In this document: positions 11,386 to 23,200 of the stretch, piece after piece | Numbering within the stretch: the first letter of the stretch is position 1 | How the letters are laid out: each line of letters starts with the position of its first letter | DNA from: Bombus terrestris | Lineage: Eukaryota; Arthropoda; Insecta; Hymenoptera; Apidae | Direction: 5' to 3' | Assembly (NCBI RefSeq): GCF_910591885.1 | Contig: NC_063274.1 | Coordinates: 17,506,164 to 17,570,163, forward strand | DNA: 64,000 nucleotides | The notes under the pieces: generated by a model | What the model was told of the DNA's origin: nothing | Databases searched by the model: none | The model's input: only the letters and a program-made list of their open reading frames with translations | Position numbers and translations under genes: made by a program

Positions 11386-11985
11386 TAGGCTGAACGGAAG
11401 CGATATATTTCGCCCGATAATGGGAGGAATGCGGGCGTTTTACGGGCATTCAGATATGCAAGATAAGGGTAGGTTTGATGAACTGTGCGGAAAGTGTAAT
11501 GAATCTGGAGCGTGATAAGTGGTCAGGTAGAGCAAGATAGATTTTTGATAAAAGGTTTTTTGTAACGTATACGATTGTCGTCGCGTGAAATTAGTCAATA
11601 CATAGATATGTTTACCGATGATACGTCTGTAGATATAATGTACGCTAGGGGAATGATACTCTTGATAATAACGAAACAAGGGCTGGGTACTTTTGTTGTT
11701 TGTACGTATTACACAAAAGTGAAAACGAAACTTTTTATCGGCAATGAAAAGTTGGACAGTCTGATAATTATGTGGCTATTGAAATATGTCGTTGTTTGTA
11801 TTTTGAATGACTATAGTGATGGTAAAAGATGTTATTTAATTTCACTACAATAAATATATCGGATAAAATTACTTGATATCGAAAAACAGAGATGATCAAA
11901 AGTGTTTGTTAATAATACTTAGAATATTTAGAAGCATAAATTTTAAATTTTACAAAACATGAATATACATAAAATAACGAAAATG

Positions 11986-13245
11986 TTGGATTGTCTGGAA
12001 AGTTCGAGCCGATTTTAAGTGGCATTAGGACGGATCTGAATATATTAGAATGATTAAAAACAAATGGCACGTGTACATGTTCTAAAAGGTGATATTTCAG
12101 GCATCTCTAGAAAAAAGTTTAGTTGAGATACATTAATTTTTATTAGTTTTATACGCTCTTGAATATGGAAGGAAACAAAGTGCATTATAGGCATTTGATA
12201 GCTTTCTTTTACCGGAAAGGCAAAAATACTACACAAGCAACAAACGAGATATGCGCTGTTTATGGTGATGGTGCTATAGCTGAAAGACCTGTGCGGAAGT
12301 GATTTGCTAAGTTTAAAGCTGGTGATTTCAACCTTGAAGATCAAGAACGTCCGGGTAGGGCCGCCACCACTGATGAAGATCAGATCAAAACACGGATCGA
12401 GAATAACCCACGCGTTACGACACGTGAATTAGCAGAAATGTTCAAAATATCAAAATCCACCATTCACGAGCATTTAGCGAAGCTTGGCTATATAAAACGT
12501 TTTGATGTATGGATTCCCCAGGATTTAACGTAAAAAATCTGATGGATCGCATTTCTATTTGTGACTCTATAAATGCAACGAGGAGACACGATTTTTGAGG
12601 CAAGTAGTGACGAGGGATGAAAAATGGATTATTTATAATAATGTTGAGCGGAAAAGAAATTGGGGAAAGCAGAATGAATCACCTTTAGCCGCCCCAAAAG
12701 CCGGTTTTCAACCGAAGAAAGTCATGCTCTGGTGGAATTAGAAAGGAATCCTGTATTGTGAGCTTCTACCAAACAACCAGACGATAAATTCGGAAAAGTA
12801 TTGCTCGCAATTAGACGAATTAAAGACAGTAATTGAACAGAAAAGGTCTAGAACTGGCGAATTGGAAGGGCGTCGTGTTTTATCAGGACAATATATCGGC
12901 TTCATATTCTTTGACCATTTGACAAAGGTTGTTGGAGCTTGCTCGGGATGGATCTAATCCCACCGTATTCATCAGACATTGTGTCCTCAGATTTTCACCT
13001 ATTTAGGTCGTTACAAAATTCCCTTATGGAAAAAGCTTTAACTCTTTGGTCGACGTAAAAAATCATATTGAAAAGTTTTTCGCCAAGAAATCTGAGAGGT
13101 TCTGGAAGGATGAAATATTCAAACGCATGAAGGATGGAGAACGACTGTGCGGGGAAAAAATAATTCAATAAATGTATATTGATGCTTAAATGTGCCACGT
13201 TTGAATTTTCCTTAAAAATCGGAACGAACTTTCAAGAGAACCGTA
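11986..13245 (+). mobile_element. degenerate mariner-family DNA transposon
   Basis: A copy of about 1.26 kb, normal for mariner, is bounded by imperfect inverted repeats of about 31 bp sharing the GAAAGTTCG and CCGATTTT cores (left 11986-12016, right about 13215-13245). TATA at the right end is compatible with TA target-site insertion. The interior holds a dead transposase. It lies in the long non-coding span left of the FAM110-family gene, on the same strand. Confidence 0.9.
12165..13168 (+). pseudogene. mariner transposase pseudogene
   Basis: The frame opens with MEGNKVHYRHLIAFFYRKGK, the typical mariner N-terminal helix-turn-helix region, and continues through ERPGRA and TTRELAEMF. It is broken by in-frame stops at 12300 (TGA, expected Trp of RKWF) and 12531 (TAA), then by several frameshifts. 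Remains of the DD34D catalytic triad can be followed: Asp at 12616-12618 (RDEKWI), 12887-12889 (QD) and 12990-12992 (SDFH). The second and third are about 34 codons apart despite frame changes. This copy cannot make an active enzyme. Confidence 0.92.
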
Positions 13246-15060
13246 TAATTCTTGCATTCTCTGCCTGAGTTTAGCCTGTTGTTTATAACTGATATTGGTA
13301 CAGTATTTAACAGTTCTGCAATTACAGCTGAAAATACCTAAAATTCTGCGGATAAAAATGTTAAAAATTATTGTCAAAAATCTATACATGCGTATCCGAA
13401 TTTATCGTAGTATTCAAAAGGCTAACACGATCGTCCATGTTTTATCATCCACGATGGTAAATCAACAATAATAAACGGCCATCAGTCACAACAAATCAAA
13501 GTCGAAAATACGCAAAACAAACGTCGACAAATATAAATGTTCAAAAGTGACGTCAAAAGTTAATATCGACGTAGAATCTATATAAGTTTATATTTTTATA
13601 AAAAATATAGAAAAGCAGGAAAATTGAAATTTCGTTTATATTGACGATGAGAAGCTATTTCGCGTTCGAACTATAAAGCCAGTAGCAGAGGAAAATTTTT
13701 TAACCCTGTATATTTATATACACGTTCTCGCCGCTCGAAGCTGGAAGACAAGGCCCTGACATTTTCCGTGCTTGTTTCCCTGTCCAGCCTTTTATAATCT
13801 ACGCGAGCGTTTCGAAAACAGAGGAGATACGGTCAGGTAGGCTAGTGCAGGTCGAGGCAGTATTTTAACAGCGTGAAGTGTTTGGAAAACCAAAACGAGA
13901 TTTCACTTTCCTTCCTACTATGAGATGTTGACACGACTATTTCATGGCGTTTTTCATATTAAACTCAGAGTTCAATGTTTTATATCTTTCTTAGAAAGAA
14001 TACGGTTCTCATATTAAAAATTAACAACGGCACAGCAGAAATTTAATTATACTAAGGTAGCTGAGTTTGTAGAATTTTAGTATCACTGTGTAAATGTAGT
14101 GAAAGGAAAAGAAGGCTTACGTATACGCAACTGTGATAAGAAGATGAAACAGTTCGTATTCGATAAAAGAGAAACAAAATGTAGAATGTGATCCTCCTGT
14201 TAAGTTTATATGCTTATCGTATGATTAGTTGAAAATCACATTAACGTAAATCAGTTTATTGTTAGTACTTATAAAATAGTATTCTGTACTTTGTGGAAAA
14301 TACACAATTTTTTGTTCAATATACAAAGGATAGGAATGATACTTTCAAGAGGTTGTACACGTGTGTATAATAAATTAGTATTTTCAAAATCTTGATTTGC
14401 ACTGTGTATGGCATTTTTTATAACAAAAAATACGTAAATTGTATCATTTTTTGGGAACTGGCTTTGTTTATTTAACTTTTTATTATGACTCTACAAAGAA
14501 ATTGCACTATTCTTTTATTACTAAGCGCATAATACAAGACACTCTAGGTATAACACGGACGAAGATAAAAATTCCTTATCATATCGGTTATCTGCAATGA
14601 AAATAATACGATAGAGTGTTAAAGAAAGGATTAACAAATTTCTGGAATTGTAGATCCCTTCCACACCAGTACTCTAACATTATTTGAAGTCTTGGGTCTC
14701 GTTCCTTTTTCCTATTTCTAGGTTGCCCAGACCACCTTGAAGTTCATTGCATTCAAATACGTGTTCTCGCCTTGCGTTTCCTTTCTGCAATAAATAACGC
14801 AATTTACAACAGTTCCTTCTTATCGTGTAAGAGCTATTATTTTTCTTACTTGTAAACAATTTATAAACTCGATATCACTCATCAGAACTATCACATCTAC
14901 TTACGGTAGGCTTGTAATAAGCTGTTATGATACAATAAAAATTATTTAAGCCAATATGCAATAGCAAAATTGCAGTTTATAATTGTCAATCTGTATAGAA
15001 TTATTTTATCACTACTCAAATTCAAATATTATTATAAATTTACAAGCGTTAGAAATAGGA
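13246..15060. other. non-coding stretch
   Basis: Mostly AT-rich with a mildly GC-richer patch at 13720-13880. I see no recognisable gene or RNA. Confidence 0.5.
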
Positions 15061-15061
15061 A

Positions 15062-15400
15062 TATCTTCAAAGATGTACAAAATATTAGTTTCAAAATACC
15101 AATTTCAATTTCTTCTTGCAACTATGACCGACAATTTGGAAATTTGAAGTGTTGCGGAGAATCCTTGCGTCACCTTTCTTCTTACAAGATTAGAAATTTC
15201 TTAAAAAATAATAGTAAAAAGTAGTGATAAACTGAAAGATAATACGTAAATTCAAATAATATTATTATTAATCGAACATAGGTGTCTAGACACTTACGAA
15301 TGCTAGTATACAAGCCCAACATCTTCAAATGCATAAATTATTAGTTTTAAAATACCGATTTCAATTTCTTCTTGCGACTATGACCAACAATTTGCAAACA
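15062..15400 (+). repeat. pair of diverged direct repeats of about 80 bp
   Basis: The segment at about 15064-15143 recurs at about 15321-15400. Both hold ATTAGTTT(C/T)AAAATACC and TTTCAATTTCTTCTTGC followed by ACTATGACC(G/A)ACAATTTG. The offset is about 257 bp. It is probably an old local duplication. Confidence 0.75.
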
Positions 15401-15554
15401 CGTAGCATCACGTACAATTGTTGCATCTATCTATTTCTTGTGCTGATCCTCGGAGCTCGTTGCGTTCAACTACATTTGGAACTCACGTTTCCTACGTTGT
15501 GCCAGCACGGTGATACCGGTCTTATCTTCTTTTGTTCCTCACGGCACATGATGT

Positions 15555-15613
15555 GAATTCAATGTCAAAAGCGAGATGGAAATAACAGGCCGGCAGAGCG
15601 GCCTGAGAAAGTG
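15555..15613 (+). other. possible small exon with strong splice donor
   Basis: An ATG at about 15574 reads MEITGRQSGLRK into a good donor (GTG followed by GTGAGTATC at 15614). The segment is GC-richer than its flanks. It could be an alternative 5' exon of the downstream FAM110-family gene or a non-coding transcript. No homology is visible, and the call rests on the donor alone. Confidence 0.2.
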
Positions 15614-18600
15614 GTGAGTATCGATCCACAGTTTAGCACGGGTCTGTGTATTTACATGCAAAACCGAAACAAAATGTGCATCCTTAGGCTATGAGCGCAG
15701 TAGCGACGGTTTGTCGTTTACGGAAAGGACATCCGTTTATGTTATGTGTGTGTTTATCCGTGGATGTGCGTGCAATTGACGACACGACTGCAGGACATTT
15801 TCGTTATTAGAAGAAGAAGAAATGGAGTTTTTGATGGATGCGAGCGAGAGTGAGAAAACTGTCGCGCGGCGAAGTGTTGCTAGTACGCCTAAAGCTCGAT
15901 ATCGCCATATCTTTCCGTGTTCGTTGAACGTAGGCGCATCGACATGTATGTATGATGCAAATTTGTGAAAGCGAAATCGCGAAGCACAAAAAGTTGAAAG
16001 TTGCTTTTCCAGCGGAGGAAAGGAAAAGTTTCAATGGCAAAAAAGCAAACGTGTTATACTAGGCGATTGAGACAATTTGATAGTTGCTTCCTTTTTTAAT
16101 TACTGTCGTTCTTGAATTATTTAAGAAAATCTATTATAATAACTAATGTATTGAAATATATTGAATATGAAAATTTGCTTTGTAATATTGTCAGAGGTAC
16201 GGAAAGAATTTTATTTTCAAATTTTATGTTAGCTTTTTGTTATGACAGAATTGTTTACGAATTTTTTTAAGATTTGTCCTGGAAAGATTCTTATGATATT
16301 TTAATGAATATATATTTGTGTCACAGAAGCTGGTTGCTACAATTACACTATCATCTTCTTTTTCTCGATGTTTCAACCGCCCTTTGATCATTTGGAAAAA
16401 TCTAAATGTACCTAATAGATATTTCATTCTAGCAAAAAACTTTATTTCGTAATATTGTTAGAGGGACACAATGAATTTTATTTTCAAATACATATATCAT
16501 TTCTTTCTTGTAACACAGGGTGGTGCTTTTACAGAATTTTTTAAGAACAGTTGTAAACATATTTAATTAGATAAAATGATGTTCATTATCGTCTTCGAAG
16601 CATTGTAACTTCATTCGAAAGTAATGTATCTGTTCTAATAGTTACTCGATCTCATTTTGTATTACTTTATCTGTTGGTACAAGAAGTTTTCTGATAGAGG
16701 AAGTAGAAATTTCTTCTATGATTAACTGATAACCATTAACCTACTGATCTGAGAAATTTATGTGACCCATAGATAATGCGTTTACACACGATGCTTTTGA
16801 GATCTATCCAAATGAGATAATCAATAGGTTACAATTAAAGGAAATGGGTTTATACTAAAATTGCCTGCTAATAACCCAGTAATAATTGGATGAAACTAAT
16901 TCATTGGTTGAAAATACTTTGTGTTTATGATTTTTATGTGAAAAACAATCTTTGTATCGTATTCGTTTTTATTATTGTGGTTGTTTACGCATTTATGAAA
17001 AATTTTATGATGCAAAAATATACAGAATGTACAAAATAATCAAAGTAAAGTATTCCTTTTGTCATGCTTATCGAAATATAAATTTTTATAAATAAGCGTG
17101 ATCTAATTATTATATTTGGAATGATTCAGTTCAGAGATTCAGTTCGTTAAAAGATTAAACGATATTTTCCTAAAATATTTGATCAAATCTTTAGAATATA
17201 ATTTCCAATTTCGAGAATGCCCTGGTTGTTTCTTGAAAAAAAAAAGATATTTTTGTTCTACATTTGGTAGTTCTGATAACGTTTCTAACCAGGATAAAGT
17301 TTCATTTTTACGATTCTTTTCTCTATCTGTGTGGAGATCTGGATTACTTTAAACGACTCGTATTTAATCTAGCTAAAAAGAACAGAAAATCCTAGAGATT
17401 CACCACGGTAAATTTCAATTATGTTTCTATATCACCCTCTAAGGAAAAAGAAGGGAGAAAAGAAACCGAGAACGTATTGTTTTCTTTGGCAAAGAGGTTT
17501 CTCAATGTTTTATATCCCCCTAAGGAATTGCACGATTTATCTTTTGTTCGAATAGCAACAATCCCAAATGGAGATGCAAAGTGTTATTTCGAAACTGTAG
17601 CTCTCGAATTTATGTTCTCCTCTTTGTCGATCGTGTCCTCGAATCGACGTGAATCGTCTTAGAAATTTCCGTTTGTACCGCTTTCCAGTATGTTGCAACC
17701 GGCTACTATTATACTTGGTTATGAACTAGATTGAGAACGCAGATCCATTCTTATATCGGCTGCTCTGCTTTTTATTTAAGCCCCGTCTGGTGAATTAATC
17801 GATGAATTTGAAATGGAACAACGATCAGTATACTTCAGAGAGCAAATTTTCGTAACAGGGAAATAAAATATTCGTTTAAATATAACATTCATGCTTGTGT
17901 ATTATTGTTTATATCACCACTAAACTACGGATTGTTTCCGCAATTTTATATTTTTATGGATACGATCCAAAACACGGAACCAAAATACGCTCTCATTCTC
18001 TAAATATCATAATAAATATTCTACTTTGAATATTTTGTATGTTTTTGCATGTTATGTGCATTCTATGTATTTTTGCACTTTTAAATTTCCTATAGATATA
18101 TAAAAATTCGCAGCCTACTTATCGCTTAATTTTATTTATACTTTAATTCAGTTACATTAATTAACAGACACTCACACGTACAATACCTCATGGCAGACAT
18201 GCATTTTCCAAATTACGACAAAAATCAAAATTGGTAGTTTATTCTATCAACGTCGTTATTCTATCAACACGTACAGTTGTTGGTACACGTAACAGAAATC
18301 TTTGAATGTGTGGATAAATCAATAACTGTTAAGCAACAAAGATCAAGAAGGACTAGACTCGACAGATAAATCTGGCCGTGTGGGAAGAGAGAAACGTGGG
18401 AGAGAGAATGAATGCGTTGTCAATGAATGACCGATTTCGTATACCTATCAACAGCGCAACGCCATCAACAAAACTTGTATTTTCCACGATCACCGTGTCC
18501 GATATCTCATCGAACGAAGCCGGAAATTAGTGACAGCAAAACCGATATGTCGAACATCATCCACGTCCTTTCTCCTCCTCTTCATCGCCAAGGTCATTGC

Positions 18601-19834
18601 TAACACCATCAATACCGCGGCTGTATTGGAAAACTTTTCATTTATGAATTGCACTACACTTCACCGTGACCGATATATCAGAAGGAAAAATTCTGGACTC
18701 GTTTCGTCTGTTTTTTTTCTTTCAGATTGCAGGGAATGCTAATGACCAATTTTTCGCAGGTACGAATGCTAATCGTAGAAAGTTGCCTTGGATGTAAAGA
18801 GACTTTATGTAATGAAAACTTTTTTTTCTTTAACGTTTCTTTTGTAGTTTAATTGTTGTGACCTGATGTAACGTCGTTGTCTTAGAATTCATTGTTCTTA
18901 AAAAAAAAGGGAACATTTCAGCTTGGAATTTTAATAAGGAACGTGAGTATTGCATGTTTGAAATGTTGTTCTAAAAAGAGATTCTTGGCAAATTTAAAGA
19001 GATTCTTTCTATAACATTATCAACTACGTGATAATTGGTAGATATTATTAACTTGGTAAGGATCTCTTTAAGAAGGAATTCACGATAGAACGTTTTTCTT
19101 GAATGCTATTTAAAAGTAGGATGAAAGTAAAAACTCTAAAGTCGGGAATGTATACAAGTAAACAGAAAATATTTTTGCAGTTCTTATAAGCAAAGATAGA
19201 CATTTTTTCGAAATTTCTTTGTCAAAAGTTTGACAAGTTTTAAAATCAATGTAATATCCAAAAATGACGTTAAGGTAAAAAAATCAACAAAGATGTACTT
19301 ATCATATTTTTTAATCTGCTCTTCATATTATATATGTTATATATATACATATATATATCTCTCTTAAAAAGTGTCAACGATGATTATAACAGTCTACAGT
19401 ATTTAATAGAATAGAATGTCTGTTGATGTCGTTAATACAATAGACTGCCTGTTATTTCGTATCGTTCCACGAACGCGAATATCTTCGGGTTTCCCTCTCG
19501 TTTCTCGAAACAAGATTACAATAGAAAAGTATCTTCGCCAATAGGTGATGCGAATGAAAATAGGTCAACTCGAGTGAATACAATGCATCTCAGAATTCAC
19601 AGGAGGAAGTAAGTACATGTAGCTAAAAACAGCTGGCACGTTGCTTGTTAAAAGTATCGTCTGCTTACCTCGTTCTAGTGTACTTTCGAAACGAATTTGG
19701 CGTGTAATTGCTTAATTAAAGCGTAATTGTTACACTGCGCTACTTCTGTTTTCTACGAACTCGTTTTTACACAAAATATCAAAGTGGCCCAAAAACCCAA
19801 AGAATAGTGGAAAAAAATTGTGGAAGGGAAATAC
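15614..19834. other. long non-coding stretch
   Basis: No convincing gene. Mildly CpG-richer patches occur at about 15640-15910 and 18360-18560. A TA-rich simple sequence lies at 19328-19362. Short open frames here have no recognisable features. Confidence 0.5.
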
Positions 19835-20225
19835 GATGTGATTGTTACACTTTACAGTATTTATTTCCCGCGATTTATTTCCATTTTCACCTGATAAAAC
19901 ATTTATAAAACATTTGAATAGTATAGAAATTATAAATAAAATGTTATGAGATGGTGAGAAGGTAAAGTAAAGTGGATTGTAATTGCCACCTTTTTTATTT
20001 TGTCACTTTTATTTTCATTTTTATTTGGAATAATTTGTATAAAATATTGAAGCAGTATAAAATACGAATACTAAGAAGCATTATAAGAAACATGTAAGTA
20101 ATGGAAAATACAACGTAATTATTATATTCCCCCATTTTTATTTTTTGGGAGATTTATTATTATTTCTTTTTAATATAAAGCTCATGAAATATTCAAATAA
20201 TGTAATACAAGGGAAAGCATCGTAG
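19835..20225 (+). repeat. three diverged tandem copies of a roughly 135 bp unit
   Basis: Three successive segments share the same order of landmarks: a purine-rich GAAATAC/GTAAAGT/GAAAATAC start, GATTGTTACAC / GTAATTGCCACC / GTAATTATTATA (near 19848, 19982, 20118), a T-rich ATTT block, then ATAAAACATTTGAATA / ATAAAATATTGAAGCA / ATGAAATATTCAAATA. Alignment is by eye. Confidence 0.6.
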
Positions 20226-23200
20226 AAAAATCGAAATATAAATTATAAGCCATCCAATTTGCGTAGGAGTAAGAATAATAATAACAGGATCGCGTTATCC
20301 TGATATAATCAACATAGCTTGTTTTATCATATTTAGACCTCTATTTTACATTTTTGTAATAAGATGTTAGAGTAAAATGTTGTTGAGTAAATATACTCAA
20401 ATCGATTACTTGTATCGTAGCTGTAATATTATATGATAGCAGTAAATTACATCAAGAATCAGCAAGAATCCAAACAGTCCTAGTCTTTGTAGCTGAATTA
20501 TTGAGAGAAACATATTATTAAAGAATCAACATGATGTAATATAAATGCAATTGACTATGCAGACAACCATACATACGATTACTTCGAATAGACATTCAGA
20601 TGTTCTTTACTATGGTCGAGGAAGACCTTCGAAAGAAGACCTATATTTACCTTTCATTTAACTTGCAAATTTATACAATTTCTACCCTGAATGCTGTTCT
20701 ACCTTCTACGGCAAACAGAATAATAATTAAGCGTTCTATTCTTAACACCAGGCATAACGATAAAACATCGATACTTTCCAATAGAGGTAACACCATTTGC
20801 ATCATCGCTCTACCATCACGGGAAACCTAAATTCTCATTAAAACACGAGCGTGCAACGTTACTTAACATAGTTGCAACGAGTCTTGTTTATTTATAGAGT
20901 CTTCCTGAAAGGAAATCAAGTGTAATAAGAGGTCTGTTCATCGAGGCATGTTCCGTATCTCCGTACACAAAGTGATCCATACACGTTGCGCTTGGAAAAA
21001 CGTAATTTCCCTGTGGATCTTCGACCGGCGGCGTACAATTTGCCTCTCGCTGCCAACCGGAATATGATAGCCATTAACGTTTCACGATAGGCAGGTATTA
21101 GTCTCGGGGCCAGGAGATTGCAAGCAACCATGTGTTTGTCAATATCGGTGCCTAACAAGGATCTCGAAGGACATCGAGTTTCCTCGAACTTTCTCACCAA
21201 TTCGGAATACAATTTCCGTCCGACATCTGTTTCGAATTTGCACGCAACCATCTGGTGTAACGTCTCTTAAGACCTGGATGCAGATGACCGATACGACATC
21301 GCGGTGGTGTCGCGTCGATGACGTTATGCAGATTTATATTTGTAATAATGAGATCGAACGCTTATGTATATCACTTGATAAGGATCAAAGATAATAGAGG
21401 GAAGTCATAATAAACCATGTCTCCATTTTTTACGTGTGCTCTGTACCACTAGAAATATATAATTGTCGAATTGCGTAATGTCACCGCTGCGAAATCAATG
21501 ACCGCTGTGATGACGTTAACGACCTCATTCGAGGAGATGATGTAAAAAAAGAAAGACGACATAGAGAAAGAGAGAAAGAGAGAGGGAGAAAAGAGAACCT
21601 AAATTATCATTTTCTATTTTCAGAATCAAAGTTATTACTTGAAGAAAAATACTATTAGAAATAAAACAATATTTAATATGTTAACAATCTAGATTCCTTA
21701 TTAATTTATAAATTCTACATTTGATAAATTATAATTCATCAAGGAAAAGACTATTATTCTTTTAATAAATTCAATTTAACAATCTTTTTTGAGAACGCAA
21801 ATTACTCAAAATTTCAACGTTCTAATCAATAAAAAGAAATATTTAAAAAATTCTTAGAAACATAATTTTTACCTGTTTAATTCTTAAATGTTGTAGCGAA
21901 AAAAAATACATTACCTTAAATAGAATTCAATTATTTCCATAAGCCTTCCGTTGCAAACATCTGTCACGTTATATCTCTGTATTTGGTCCGCGTGTAACGT
22001 AAATGTGTATAAATATGCACGTCCATGGAAATGGCGCGAAACGCGTGAAATACTTTATTGGCTAGTTTCGAAGCGCAGAGATGCGATTAACGAAGGTTTC
22101 ACTTTGTGGAAAATTCAAACAGACGGTTGCAGTTCAAGGATAAAGCTGACGTCTACGCGGCTTTGTCCTGAATTTAGCTGGGCCGAGTGTAACAACGGGT
22201 GGTCGTTAAAGGTTGAACCTGTATAGGTGGCCAGAGCTCTGTGCCTCCTATCCCCACCGTCTGTACCATACACGATGACAATAATTGGCTAATTAAGTCA
22301 CCCTCACGCTCGTCCGTTGCCCTCGCTGGTGTTCCGGTAATTCAGTCCCAGGCATCTCTTCCTGTGACACAACAATGTAGGTCAATCGACGCGTGTGCCA
22401 TAAACTGTTGCCTAGGCAAATTCATTTTACGCTACCGATTACTGGCTTGGAAGGAGAAAGAAACGAAACAAAGCCTTTTCCTACTGATGACTTCTTGATC
22501 CTTAGACTTAATCAGCGTGGTATTAGCTACACTGATAAAGTCGTCATAATTCTCATCTTTATTTATATTTTTTTATACTTTTTTTTATACATGACACTTT
22601 TATTCATTTTATTACCACCGTCATGAGTCACGACTATCGTCATTGCAATAGCAAAATTTGAAACCGATCTGAAAATGTATATAGAAGTTACAAGATATTT
22701 AACTGCGAACATACACCCAGTAAAAAGTTAGTATACGGTATGAATAATAGTCTTAAATATGCAGTTAGTGCTAACGATAGTTTCACTGCAGGTTGTGACT
22801 TCTTAACATATTGAATAATGTATTATCCAAATACTTTGATGATCTTTTATAAGTGTATACTTCTTGTAAATATCTTGTAAATGTTATATACATGCATTTT
22901 AAGATCCGTTTCAAATTTTATTAATATAATCAGGATAATCGTTACAGTACTAATGAAATTTAAAAATATTTTGTAAAATATATACTGTACATAAAAAATT
23001 CCAGGAGTGTATGAATATTTTTATGAGTCATTGTATACGCATCGTTTTAAATATTCTATTATTATATAGCACATTGGCTATGTTAAAATTATTCTATATT
23101 GATTTACTAAATCTTAGTCAGCTTACATAGATTTCATACAGTTAATATATGATTGATATTCACTATATTTGATATTATCTATTTGCAGAAGATAGTAAGA

